DNA of 14,229 nt. It comes from an uncultured Ventosimonas sp. GTDB taxonomy: Bacteria; Pseudomonadota; Gammaproteobacteria; Pseudomonadales; Pseudomonadaceae. Made by a program: the position numbers and the translations under genes. Under the pieces are notes generated by a model, which worked only from the letters and a program-made list of their open reading frames with translations, was not told where the DNA came from and searched no databases. Shown in pieces: positions 8,350 to 14,229 of this stretch; the first letter of the stretch is position 1, and each line of letters begins with the position of its first letter. The stretch lies in NCBI GenBank assembly GCA_945283395.1, contig CALYQH010000008.1, positions 1-14,229 on the forward strand, in the 5' to 3' direction.

Positions 8350-9662
8350 ATCATTTAGTCGCATCATGGGGTAATTATCCCAACTTTTCTCAGACTGCTC
8401 ATACACTGAGTTGGCGTTGTGAGTTAGCAGAGCTTTATCAGCAGTCCACCGTATCTTTTGGTAGTACCTTGGCTTATGGTAATGGACGTAGTTATGGAGA
8501 TAGTTGCTTAGCACTGAGTGACCATGTCATAGCTATGCGAGGTTTAAATAGATTTATTAATGTTGATTGGCAACTAGGTATTATTAGAGCAGAGGCTGGC
8601 GTTACCTTAGCAGAAGTATTAGAGTTAATTATACCGCATGGCTGGTTTCTAGCCGTAACACCTGGTACGCAATTTATTACATTAGGTGGTGCAGTGGCCA
8701 ATGATGTGCATGGAAAGAATCATCATAGAAGGGGAACTTTTGGAAACCATGTATTACAGTTCGGTTTATTAAGGCAAAATGAGCCAGAGATTACTTGCTC
8801 CAAATTAGAAAATTTAGCCTTATTTCAGGCTACTATTGGCGGTTTAGGGCTGACTGGCATTATTACATGGGTTGAAATACAGCTTATTCCTATCAAAGCT
8901 AGTCAAATTGATAGTAAAGTAGTACGTTTTAATAATTTGGATGAGTTTTTTACGTTGTCAGCAGAGTTGGATTCTTTACATGAATATAGCGTAGCTTGGG
9001 TGGATTGCATAGCAACGGGTAATAAGACGGGACGTGGAGTTTTTATGGCTGGGGATTATGCAGAAGATGGCGAATTGGCTTACAGCCAACCTAAGAAGCT
9101 ACAAGCTCCTATAAAATTGCCTTGTTCTCTTGTTAATTCATTATCTTTAAAAGCATTTAATGCTATTTATTGGCGAAAACATCCTAAATCAATCAAGTCA
9201 GTACGTATTGATTATTATCCTTTCTTTTACCCACTAGATAATATTTTATATTGGAATAGGATATATGGCTACAAAGGATTCCAACAATACCAATGTGTTA
9301 TTCCTAAAAGAGTAAGCGAACAAGCGATTAGAGCGCTACTCAGTACTATTGCACAACAAGGAATAGGTTCTTTTTTAGCGGTCTTAAAATGTTGTGGTGC
9401 TATTTCATCGCCAGGTTTAATGAGTTTTCCTATGGAAGGTACTACCTTAGCATTGGACTTTCCACAAAGTAAGGCGTTGGCTAAGGTTTTATTTCCTCGT
9501 TTAGACGCTATCGTACGAGAAGCGGGTGGTAGATTATATGCTGCTAAAGATGCGCATATGCAAGCTGATGATTTTAAGCAAGCCTATCCAGCATGGGAGC
9601 AATTAGAGGCATTGCGCGATAGAGGATTAAATTCACACTTTTGGAAAAGGGTAACGTCATGA
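8346..9662 (+). CDS. DprE1-like decaprenylphosphoryl-ribose 2'-oxidase
   Basis: This FAD enzyme oxidises the 2'-OH of polyprenyl-phosphoryl-ribose to the keto intermediate, the first half of epimerisation to D-arabinose. The FAD domain shows YGNGRSYGDS (44-53), VTPGTQFITLGGAV, then DVHGKNHH with His at 122, and FGNHV. Near the C-terminus are TLALDFP and GGRLYAAKD, with Lys 401 matching the catalytic Lys418 of M. tuberculosis DprE1. The residue equivalent to Cys387, the covalent benzothiazinone target, is Ala369. I chose the ATG at 8346 because it overlaps the upstream stop as ATGA; an in-frame TTG lies four codons earlier. The product is 438 aa, near the usual size, and its gene is coupled to the DprE2-like gene by another ATGA overlap. 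No membrane anchor or signal peptide is seen. Confidence 0.93.
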   Translation: MNHLVASWGNYPNFSQTAHTLSWRCELAELYQQSTVSFGSTLAYGNGRSYGDSCLALSDHVIAMRGLNRFINVDWQLGIIRAEAGVTLAEVLELIIPHGWFLAVTPGTQFITLGGAVANDVHGKNHHRRGTFGNHVLQFGLLRQNEPEITCSKLENLALFQATIGGLGLTGIITWVEIQLIPIKASQIDSKVVRFNNLDEFFTLSAELDSLHEYSVAWVDCIATGNKTGRGVFMAGDYAEDGELAYSQPKKLQAPIKLPCSLVNSLSLKAFNAIYWRKHPKSIKSVRIDYYPFFYPLDNILYWNRIYGYKGFQQYQCVIPKRVSEQAIRALLSTIAQQGIGSFLAVLKCCGAISSPGLMSFPMEGTTLALDFPQSKALAKVLFPRLDAIVREAGGRLYAAKDAHMQADDFKQAYPAWEQLEALRDRGLNSHFWKRVTS

Positions 9663-10405
9663 AGCGTTTTTTAATTATAGGAGCTACTTCTGCTATTGCA
9701 ATAGCTACTGCACGCTTGTGGTTAAAACAAAATAAGCAATCAGAATTTTTTCTAGTTGCTCGTAATGAGGAAAAATTAACACAAACTAAAATGGATTTAG
9801 AGACGAGAGGAGCACCAAAAGTAATTACCTATACAATGGATGTTAATAATATGGCACAACATGAAATTATGCTTGAACAGTGCGTTAATTCACTTAAGCA
9901 AATTGATATAGTACTAATAGCACATGGTACTCTACCTGATCAACAATTGTGTGAACAAAACGTTGATGTTACTTTAAAGGAGTTTGAAACAAATGGTCTG
10001 TCTGTTATTGTATTGTTAATAGTGCTAGCCAATCTGATGAAGCAGCAGCACTTTGGGCAGATAGCTGTAATTTCTTCGGTTGCAGCTGATAGAGGGCGAC
10101 CTTCAAATTATTTGTATGGGGCAGCGAAAGCGGCAGTTACTACTTTTTGTGAGGGGCTACGAGCACGCCTCTATAAACATCAGGTAGGACTGACAATCAT
10201 TAAGCCTGGCTTTGTAGATACTCCTATGACCCAAGGTTTACCATTGCCAAAGTTAATGGTAGTTAGACCAGAAAAAATAGCCAATTATATAGTAAAAGGA
10301 GTTAAGGCCAATAAATCAGTTATTTATGCACCTTGGTTTTGGTTCTTCATCATGTATATTATTCGGCATATTCCGCAATGGCTTTTTAAGAGAATGAAAC
10401 TGTGA
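9659..10405 (+). CDS. DprE2-like decaprenylphosphoryl-2-keto-ribose reductase (SDR)
   Basis: This is a short-chain dehydrogenase that reduces the keto intermediate from DprE1 with NADH or NADPH to polyprenyl-phosphoryl-D-arabinofuranose. The nucleotide loop is GATSAIA (8-14), an atypical glycine motif; mycobacterial DprE2 is also atypical here. The catalytic set is Ser139/Ser140 with Tyr153 and Lys157 (YGAAK). The C-terminal IYAPWFWFFIMYIIRHIPQW closely follows the WAP...RHIPR end I recall from mycobacterial DprE2 and may pack on the membrane. The ATG at 9659 is preferred: it has AAGGG upstream and overlaps the DprE1 stop by ATGA. Length is 248 aa, normal for the family. The final codons overlap the next gene's GTG (GTGA). 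Confidence 0.93.
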   Translation: MKRFLIIGATSAIAIATARLWLKQNKQSEFFLVARNEEKLTQTKMDLETRGAPKVITYTMDVNNMAQHEIMLEQCVNSLKQIDIVLIAHGTLPDQQLCEQNVDVTLKEFETNGLSVIVLLIVLANLMKQQHFGQIAVISSVAADRGRPSNYLYGAAKAAVTTFCEGLRARLYKHQVGLTIIKPGFVDTPMTQGLPLPKLMVVRPEKIANYIVKGVKANKSVIYAPWFWFFIMYIIRHIPQWLFKRMKL

Positions 10406-11355
10406 CAGAGCCTACTAAGGTTACTGGTAGGCGTTATAGAGCCGTTATTATTTCTATTATTATAGCAGCCTTAGGTTATACAGCATTTTCATTGTGGGCA
10501 GGTTGGGAAGAGGTAAGTAAAGCATTTGTTGAGGTAGGGATTACAGGTATTGTAATAGTTGTAGTATTAGTTCTAATCAATTATCTATTACGCTTTATTC
10601 GCTGGCAAAAATATCTTGCTATCTTCGGTCACAAGTTACCTTTCTGGGATCATTTGCGCATCTATTTGGCAGGGTTCGCTTTAACGACTACTCCAGGCAA
10701 AGCAGGAGAGGCATTACGGAGTTTTTTATTAGAGCCTTATGGGGTGCCCTTTAAACATAGTTTGGCGGCTTTCTTAAGTGAGCGGTTAGCTGATTTGATA
10801 GCCATTCTTTTATTATCCTTTATTGGATTATCCCAATATCCCGCTGCTCGCCCTCTTATAATAGTGAGTGTTTTTCTAATTATAATAGCCTTGTTGGCGC
10901 TTTCTAATAGCAAATTGCTTAATAAGCTATTGGCTAAATTAGCGAAGCGAAGAGGCAAATTTGTAAATTTATTAAGCCAGCTATGTCATATTCTACTCGA
11001 AGCTCAGCAATGCCATAAGTTAAATGTAATAGTTACAGCTACTATTTTGAGTATATTAGCTTGGGGGGCAGAAGCTGTTGCCTTCTATTTTATATTACAA
11101 TGGATGGGAGCAGAGGTTTCACTAAGTTTTGCTATTTTTATTTATGCTTTGTCTATGTTAGCTGGAGCTCTTAGTTTTATGCCAGGAGGATTGGGAGGAG
11201 CGGAAGCAGTCATGATAGCATTATTAATATTAAAAGGCATGACAAGTGCTGAGGCAGTTGCCGCCACATTATTAATACGTTTTGCTACATTATGGTTTGC
11301 AGTAGGTTTAGGTATTAGTGTGTTACTTATAAAAATAACTAAGCCAAATGGTTAG
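10402..11355 (+). CDS. LPG_synthase_TM/UPF0104 membrane protein, possible flippase
   Basis: This 317-aa polytopic protein belongs to the family of the membrane part of lysylphosphatidylglycerol synthase (PF03706). It has YLLRFIRWQKYL (61-72), TTTPGKAGE (95-103), SERLADLIA, and MPGGLGGAEAVM around 260-271, with about eight spans. Soluble synthase domains are absent, so it does not make lysyl-lipid. Family members often lie in glycan gene clusters, and some are proposed to translocate lipid-linked sugars. In this operon, moving the D-Araf lipid from the cytoplasmic to the periplasmic face is the natural guess. The GTG start overlaps the upstream stop codon (GTGA), so translation is coupled. The stop lies 10 bases from the convergent stop of copy B, with no terminator hairpin between them. 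Confidence 0.9.
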   Translation: MTEPTKVTGRRYRAVIISIIIAALGYTAFSLWAGWEEVSKAFVEVGITGIVIVVVLVLINYLLRFIRWQKYLAIFGHKLPFWDHLRIYLAGFALTTTPGKAGEALRSFLLEPYGVPFKHSLAAFLSERLADLIAILLLSFIGLSQYPAARPLIIVSVFLIIIALLALSNSKLLNKLLAKLAKRRGKFVNLLSQLCHILLEAQQCHKLNVIVTATILSILAWGAEAVAFYFILQWMGAEVSLSFAIFIYALSMLAGALSFMPGGLGGAEAVMIALLILKGMTSAEAVAATLLIRFATLWFAVGLGISVLLIKITKPNG

Positions 11356-11365
11356 CTAGTGATTT

Positions 11366-12544
11366 TCAAAGTAGTGCAGAGACTTTTATGATTAAGCTAC
11401 TTTTCGGAAATGCATAAATACAACAAAAAGGAACGACCCACGTAAAAGTATAAATTACAAATAAACAAGCCGAAAAGATAGTATGTTGTTGAAAAAAAGG
11501 CTTTATTCGTGCCTGTTTGGTATGTAATAAGAAAAAAGTAATGAGTGAAAATATAGTAGTATAGGTTGATATCCAACGTCCCCAATCTACAGCGATAACA
11601 AATAAAGGTAATAAGCAAATAAAAGAAACTAATAAACCATATTTGACTTTCAGCTCTTTATTATAAGTTATCATAGTAAAAGGTAAGAAAGCCAATATAA
11701 GTAACAAAGGATAGGAAACCAAATAGCTAGTATTTTTTATGTAGAAGTTTATGCCTTCAATTGCTGCGTTAAGATCTTTGCCTAGCGCATTAATAGCTCC
11801 ATTACAGAAAACACTGATGGTATAAGGAGATACACTTTTACAAATAGCCGCACTACTTGCTGGATCACCATGAAACAAGTAACTTAGTAAAAATAATATA
11901 ATGTTTATTAAGCAAATAGTGATGCAAATAAAACAAACTGATTTTAGACTAATTAATTTATTGGTATAAAGAATAAAGAAAAAAAATAGTAACAGTGGTG
12001 AAAAGAAAATTATCATCTCATGGGTCAAACCAAAAAGGATGTAAAGTAACAGGGAGAAGGTTACGTAATAATTGTCTTGCAGTTTGTTTTTAAATAGTAA
12101 TTTAATCACTACTAATAAGGCGAAAATAGTCACTAATATTAATTCTTTTCTAAATCCACCTCGAGGAGTCCAATAACAAAAGCCTATATAGAAAGCTGGC
12201 GAACAGAAAATAGCTTTTTCTACAAAGGTTTTTGTGGTTTTGAAATATAGAATAAGAGATAAAATGACAAATAAAATTATTAGGAGTAATTGTAATTTAA
12301 TGGTTACCTTAATTAGATCAAGATTCAAAAACTGACAAATTTTCAGTAAAATCTCACCCAATAAACCCCGGCGAATGAAACCATTGCTATAGTTTATTAC
12401 CCAGTCGGCAGTAAGCCAAAAATCTCCTTTCGTACTGAGCGCATCCGCAGCCAGATAAAAAGCTTGATCCACGGTTAAGTAACAAAGAATTATAATAATT
12501 AAACTGCCAATAAAGTTTAGTCTGGAAGATATATAAGTATTCAT
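11366..12544 (-). CDS. Uncharacterised polytopic membrane protein, copy B
   Basis: This is a paralogue of copy A. Both have 392 residues once the ATG at 12544 is used. A TTG eleven codons upstream also keeps the frame open, but the ATG product aligns with copy A from the first residue without gaps (QxxYL at 27-31 in both). Shared blocks include KGDFWLTADW, INYSNGFIRRGLLGEIL, CSPAFYIGFCYWTPR, FRKELILVTIFALL, HEMIIFFSP, LFHGD, FCNGAINA and DWGRWISTY. No signal peptide beyond the first span and no named family is recognised. Architecture again suggests a GT-C-like or polymerase-like enzyme of envelope glycans. It converges on the flippase-like gene (10 bases apart), so it is not part of that operon. 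Divergence between the copies is clear, so the duplication is old or the copies came in separately. Confidence 0.85.
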   Translation of the reverse strand: MNTYISSRLNFIGSLIIIILCYLTVDQAFYLAADALSTKGDFWLTADWVINYSNGFIRRGLLGEILLKICQFLNLDLIKVTIKLQLLLIILFVILSLILYFKTTKTFVEKAIFCSPAFYIGFCYWTPRGGFRKELILVTIFALLVVIKLLFKNKLQDNYYVTFSLLLYILFGLTHEMIIFFSPLLLFFFFILYTNKLISLKSVCFICITICLINIILFLLSYLFHGDPASSAAICKSVSPYTISVFCNGAINALGKDLNAAIEGINFYIKNTSYLVSYPLLLILAFLPFTMITYNKELKVKYGLLVSFICLLPLFVIAVDWGRWISTYTTIFSLITFFLLHTKQARIKPFFQQHTIFSACLFVIYTFTWVVPFCCIYAFPKSSLIIKVSALL

Positions 12545-12683
12545 TAATAAACAAAAAAAAATGGCTATAACTGCCAAGTAGTATAACTAGTAATGGTTAA
12601 TTAAACACATTGTTTCGATATTACAAACCGAAAATATTATTATTAGACTAGTTAAGTTAGATCAAATTAAACTAATATAAAAC

Positions 12684-12716
12684 TTGTATTATGCAATAAT
12701 GATAATTATTATCATT
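12684..12716 (+). promoter_or_regulatory. Fur box overlapping the promoter of the small gene
   Basis: AATGATAATTATTATCATT (12698-12716) is a perfect 9-1-9 palindrome and fits the Fur consensus core TGATAATnATTATCA exactly. It overlaps a candidate promoter: TTGTAT (12684-12689), 17 bp, then TATTAT (12707-12712), a 5-of-6 match to the -10. Iron-loaded Fur bound here would block RNA polymerase, so the gene downstream should be induced when iron is scarce. Confidence 0.85.
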
Positions 12717-12745
12717 TAATATTTAATAATTAAGGAGACTTTGCG

Positions 12746-12958
12746 ATGACTTACTTAATCGATGCTTGGTTAGAATGTGCACATCCCAAATTAAGAGTCT
12801 TAAATAAAGCAACTGGCGAAGTTTGTTTAGAGTTATCTGAGAATCAGTTGGCTAGATTACAGGAGCAAGGGCTATTAGATGTTAATAGATTATATTCAGT
12901 TGATCCTTTATTAATACAAGAAATATCACATGAGTTATTAGAGGTAATAGCTTGTTAG
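12746..12958 (+). CDS. Small Fur-regulated conserved protein
   Basis: This encodes a soluble-looking 70-aa protein starting MTYLIDAWLECAHPKLRVLN, with no membrane span or signal peptide. It has two cysteines, at 11 and 28, plus a terminal one. The central part (GEVCLELSENQLARLQEQG) suggests a short helical protein. A strong ribosome site, AGGAG at 12733-12737, and a Fur box over its promoter support a real, iron-repressed gene. From memory, it resembles the small iron-starvation gene that follows ispB in Pseudomonas (PA4570-like); I could not verify this. If correct, the accessory block at 3748-12544 sits between ispB and its former neighbour. Function unknown. Confidence 0.85.
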   Translation: MTYLIDAWLECAHPKLRVLNKATGEVCLELSENQLARLQEQGLLDVNRLYSVDPLLIQEISHELLEVIAC

Positions 12959-13025
12959 ACTGTGCGTTAATAAAGTTGTAACAAATTATTGCATTTGGAA
13001 AAAGATTGATTTCCATAGCTTAGTT

Positions 13026-13056
13026 TATGCCTTGCTTTAACAAGAGCATAATTTTC
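13026..13056 (+). terminator. Candidate terminator after the Fur-regulated gene
   Basis: TATGCCTTG (13026-13034) pairs with CAAG-A-GCATA (13041-13050), forming nine pairs with one bulged A and a 6-nt loop. A short ATTTTC tract follows. It is about 70 bases beyond the stop codon and before the rpsJ promoter. The T tract is short, so efficiency is uncertain. Confidence 0.45.
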
Positions 13057-13101
13057 TGGGCAGCACAATATAAATATGGGATTTTGTATTGTTATTATAG
13101 A

Positions 13102-13130
13102 TTGACATATAGGCTAACTCGCCTTAGAAT
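13102..13130 (+). promoter_or_regulatory. Strong sigma-70 promoter of the S10 operon
   Basis: A perfect -35 TTGACA (13102-13107) and a -10 TAGAAT (13125-13130) are separated by exactly 17 bp. The expected transcription start is near 13137, giving a leader of only about 54 nt before rpsJ. The strength fits a ribosomal protein operon. Confidence 0.85.
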
Positions 13131-13138
13131 TGCGCCTC

Positions 13139-13169
13139 TTTTCGATAGGCAAAATCTGTCTGTCGAGAG
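13139..13169 (+). promoter_or_regulatory. Hairpin at the 5' end of the rpsJ leader
   Basis: TTTTCGATAG (13139-13148) can pair with CTGTCGAGAG (13160-13169) through ten pairs, including G-U, around an 11-nt loop. It sits at the predicted 5' end of the transcript. It could protect the mRNA or serve in autoregulation. It is much smaller than the E. coli L4-binding S10 leader and has no following T run, so it is not an attenuator of that kind. Confidence 0.4.
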
Positions 13170-13190
13170 TTATTAGAGTCTGAGGTCAAC

Positions 13191-13502
13191 ATGCAAAACC
13201 AACAAATCCGTATTAGGTTAAAGGCATTTGATCACCGCTTGATAGATCAATCCACCCAAGAAATCGTAGATACTGCGAAACGTACTGGGGCTCAAGTGCG
13301 TGGTCCTATTCCATTGCCTACTCGTAAAGAGAGATTTAATGTATTGATTTCTCCGCACGTTAATAAAGACGCGCGCGATCAATATGAAATTCGTACTCAT
13401 AAAAGAGTATTAGATATAGTGCAACCAACTGATAAGACCGTTGATGCGTTAATGAAGCTAGATCTTGCGGCTGGTGTAGAAGTGCAAATCAGCCTCGGCT
13501 AA
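13191..13502 (+). CDS. rpsJ: 30S ribosomal protein S10
   Basis: S10 is a 30S head protein and, as NusE, a partner of NusB in transcription antitermination. The 103-aa product is complete, with [13 protein letters not shown], the loop signature [14 protein letters not shown], then [10 protein letters not shown] and VEVQISLG at the end. A GAGG-type ribosome site precedes the ATG. This is the first gene of the S10 operon here, with a strong promoter just upstream. In many gammaproteobacteria tuf precedes rpsJ, but here the upstream neighbour is the Fur-regulated small gene, so gene order has changed. The 79-base gap to rplC is longer than in E. coli and contains predicted hairpins. Confidence 0.99.
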   Translation: MQNQQIRIRLKAFDHRLIDQSTQEIVDTAKRTGAQVRGPIPLPTRKERFNVLISPHVNKDARDQYEIRTHKRVLDIVQPTDKTVDALMKLDLAAGVEVQISLG

Positions 13503-13528
13503 GGTATTCTTTAGTCGTGTAACGCTCT

Positions 13529-13560
13529 GCGATGGGCGGCCATAGCGGGTGAAAGCCCCG
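13529..13560 (+). promoter_or_regulatory. Structured rpsJ-rplC spacer
   Basis: Two adjacent hairpins are predicted in the gap before rplC. The first pairs GC-G-ATGG (13529-13535) with CCAT-A-GC (13540-13546) around GCGG, with one G/A mismatch. The second pairs CGGG (13546-13549) with CCCG (13557-13560). They share base 13546, so they may compete. They are GC-rich relative to the surroundings, which suggests selection for RNA structure. Role unknown. Confidence 0.4.
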
Positions 13561-13581
13561 TACACTTATAGAGGTATATAT

Positions 13582-14211
13582 ATGACAATTGGTGTTATCG
13601 GTCGTAAATGTGGTATGACCCGCATTTTTACCGAAGAAGGAGTCTCGATTCCAGTTACTGTAATTGAAGTAGAACCGAATCGTGTTACTCAATTTAAATC
13701 AGAAGAAACTGACGGTTATCGTGCCGTTCAAGTGACAGTAGGTAGTCGTCGTACTTCCCGCTTAACTAAACCACAAGCAGGCCATTTTGCTAAAGCAAAA
13801 GTAGCTGCTGGACGTCAAGTCTTAGAGTTTCGTTTAGAAGAGGGTGAATACCAAACTGGTGATGAACTAAAAGTTGACATGTTTGAAGTAGGTCAAGTAG
13901 TTGACGTAACAGGTCAGTCTAAAGGTAAAGGCTACGCTGGAACTATTAAACGTTGGAACTTTCGTGGTCAAGATAATACGCATGGTAACTCTGTTTCTCA
14001 CCGTGTCCCAGGTTCTATCGGTCAGTGTCAGACTCCTGGTCGTGTTTTTAAAGGCAAGAAAATGTCTGGTCATTTAGGTGATGAACGCGTTACTGTGCAA
14101 TCCCTACAAATCGTTCGTGTTGACGCGGAACGTAACTTACTATTAGTAAAAGGTGCTGTGCCTGGTGCTACTGGTAGTGACGTTATTGTGCGCCCAGCAG
14201 TTAAGGGTTAA
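13582..14211 (+). CDS. rplC: 50S ribosomal protein L3
   Basis: L3 is an early 50S assembly protein whose loop approaches the peptidyl transferase centre. The product starts [20 protein letters not shown] and contains the family block [20 protein letters not shown], including the Gln that PrmB methylates in E. coli L3. I chose the ATG at 13582, preceded by GAGG at 13571-13574; an in-frame ATG eleven codons earlier lies inside the spacer hairpin and would add an N-terminus unlike the family. Length is 209 aa, the same as in E. coli. It is the second gene of the S10 operon. Confidence 0.98.
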   Translation: MTIGVIGRKCGMTRIFTEEGVSIPVTVIEVEPNRVTQFKSEETDGYRAVQVTVGSRRTSRLTKPQAGHFAKAKVAAGRQVLEFRLEEGEYQTGDELKVDMFEVGQVVDVTGQSKGKGYAGTIKRWNFRGQDNTHGNSVSHRVPGSIGQCQTPGRVFKGKKMSGHLGDERVTVQSLQIVRVDAERNLLLVKGAVPGATGSDVIVRPAVKG

Positions 14212-14224
14212 GGGAGAATAAAGA

Positions 14225-14229
14225 ATGCA
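14225..14229 (+). CDS. rplD: Start of ribosomal protein L4 gene (truncated by window end)
   Basis: Only ATGCA is inside the window. An AGGGAGA ribosome site lies just upstream at 14210-14216, and L4 is the invariant next gene of the S10 operon, usually starting with Met-Gln or similar. The call rests on context alone. Confidence 0.55.

Noticed and set aside
12545..12577. TTG at 12577 as the start of copy B.
   Set aside because: It adds eleven residues absent from copy A and has no ribosome site; the ATG at 12544 gives a gap-free N-terminal match.

Overview
The window looks like a piece of chromosome from an AT-rich gammaproteobacterium. Its housekeeping genes read as gammaproteobacterial: Obg/CgtA of 406 aa, L27 of 85 aa, L21 of 103 aa, an IspB-type octaprenyl diphosphate synthase, S10 and L3. 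The order L21-L27-Obg with IspB divergent is typical of Pseudomonadales. An AT-rich member of the Pseudomonadaceae, such as the insect-gut genus Entomomonas, is my best guess from memory; no search was run.

Layout. Bases 169-2123 hold rplU-rpmA-obg on the minus strand, with a terminator after rpmA and another after obg. Bases 2124-2726 are a long divergent intergenic region with the rplU promoter (overlain by a large inverted repeat), a structured rplU leader and the ispB promoter. ispB is at 2727-3710. Bases 3748-12544 form an accessory block between housekeeping genes: a decayed AftB/TfpW-like GT-C arabinofuranosyltransferase pseudogene (+), an unknown membrane protein (-), a four-gene operon with overlapping start and stop codons (+), and a second unknown membrane protein (-). 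The two unknown proteins are paralogues of exactly equal length (392 aa). A small gene with a near-perfect Fur box follows, then the start of the S10 operon (rpsJ, rplC, first bases of rplD).

The four-gene operon encodes a DPPR synthase of the UbiA family fused to a HAD-like domain, a DprE1-like FAD oxidase, a DprE2-like SDR reductase and an LPG_synthase_TM/UPF0104 membrane protein. By homology this makes polyprenyl-phosphoryl-D-arabinofuranose, the donor that mycobacteria use for arabinan and that some Pseudomonas aeruginosa strains use to glycosylate type IV pilin. The UPF0104 protein may move the lipid-linked sugar across the membrane.

Three points stand out. The expected D-Araf transferase has four inactivating lesions. 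The HAD domain has lost its catalytic motifs. Two equal-length paralogues of an uncharacterised multi-pass membrane family sit tail to tail with the pseudogene and with the operon. The simplest hypothesis is that these paralogues are GT-C-like enzymes that now use or polymerise the D-Araf donor in place of the dead transferase. This is inference and needs testing.
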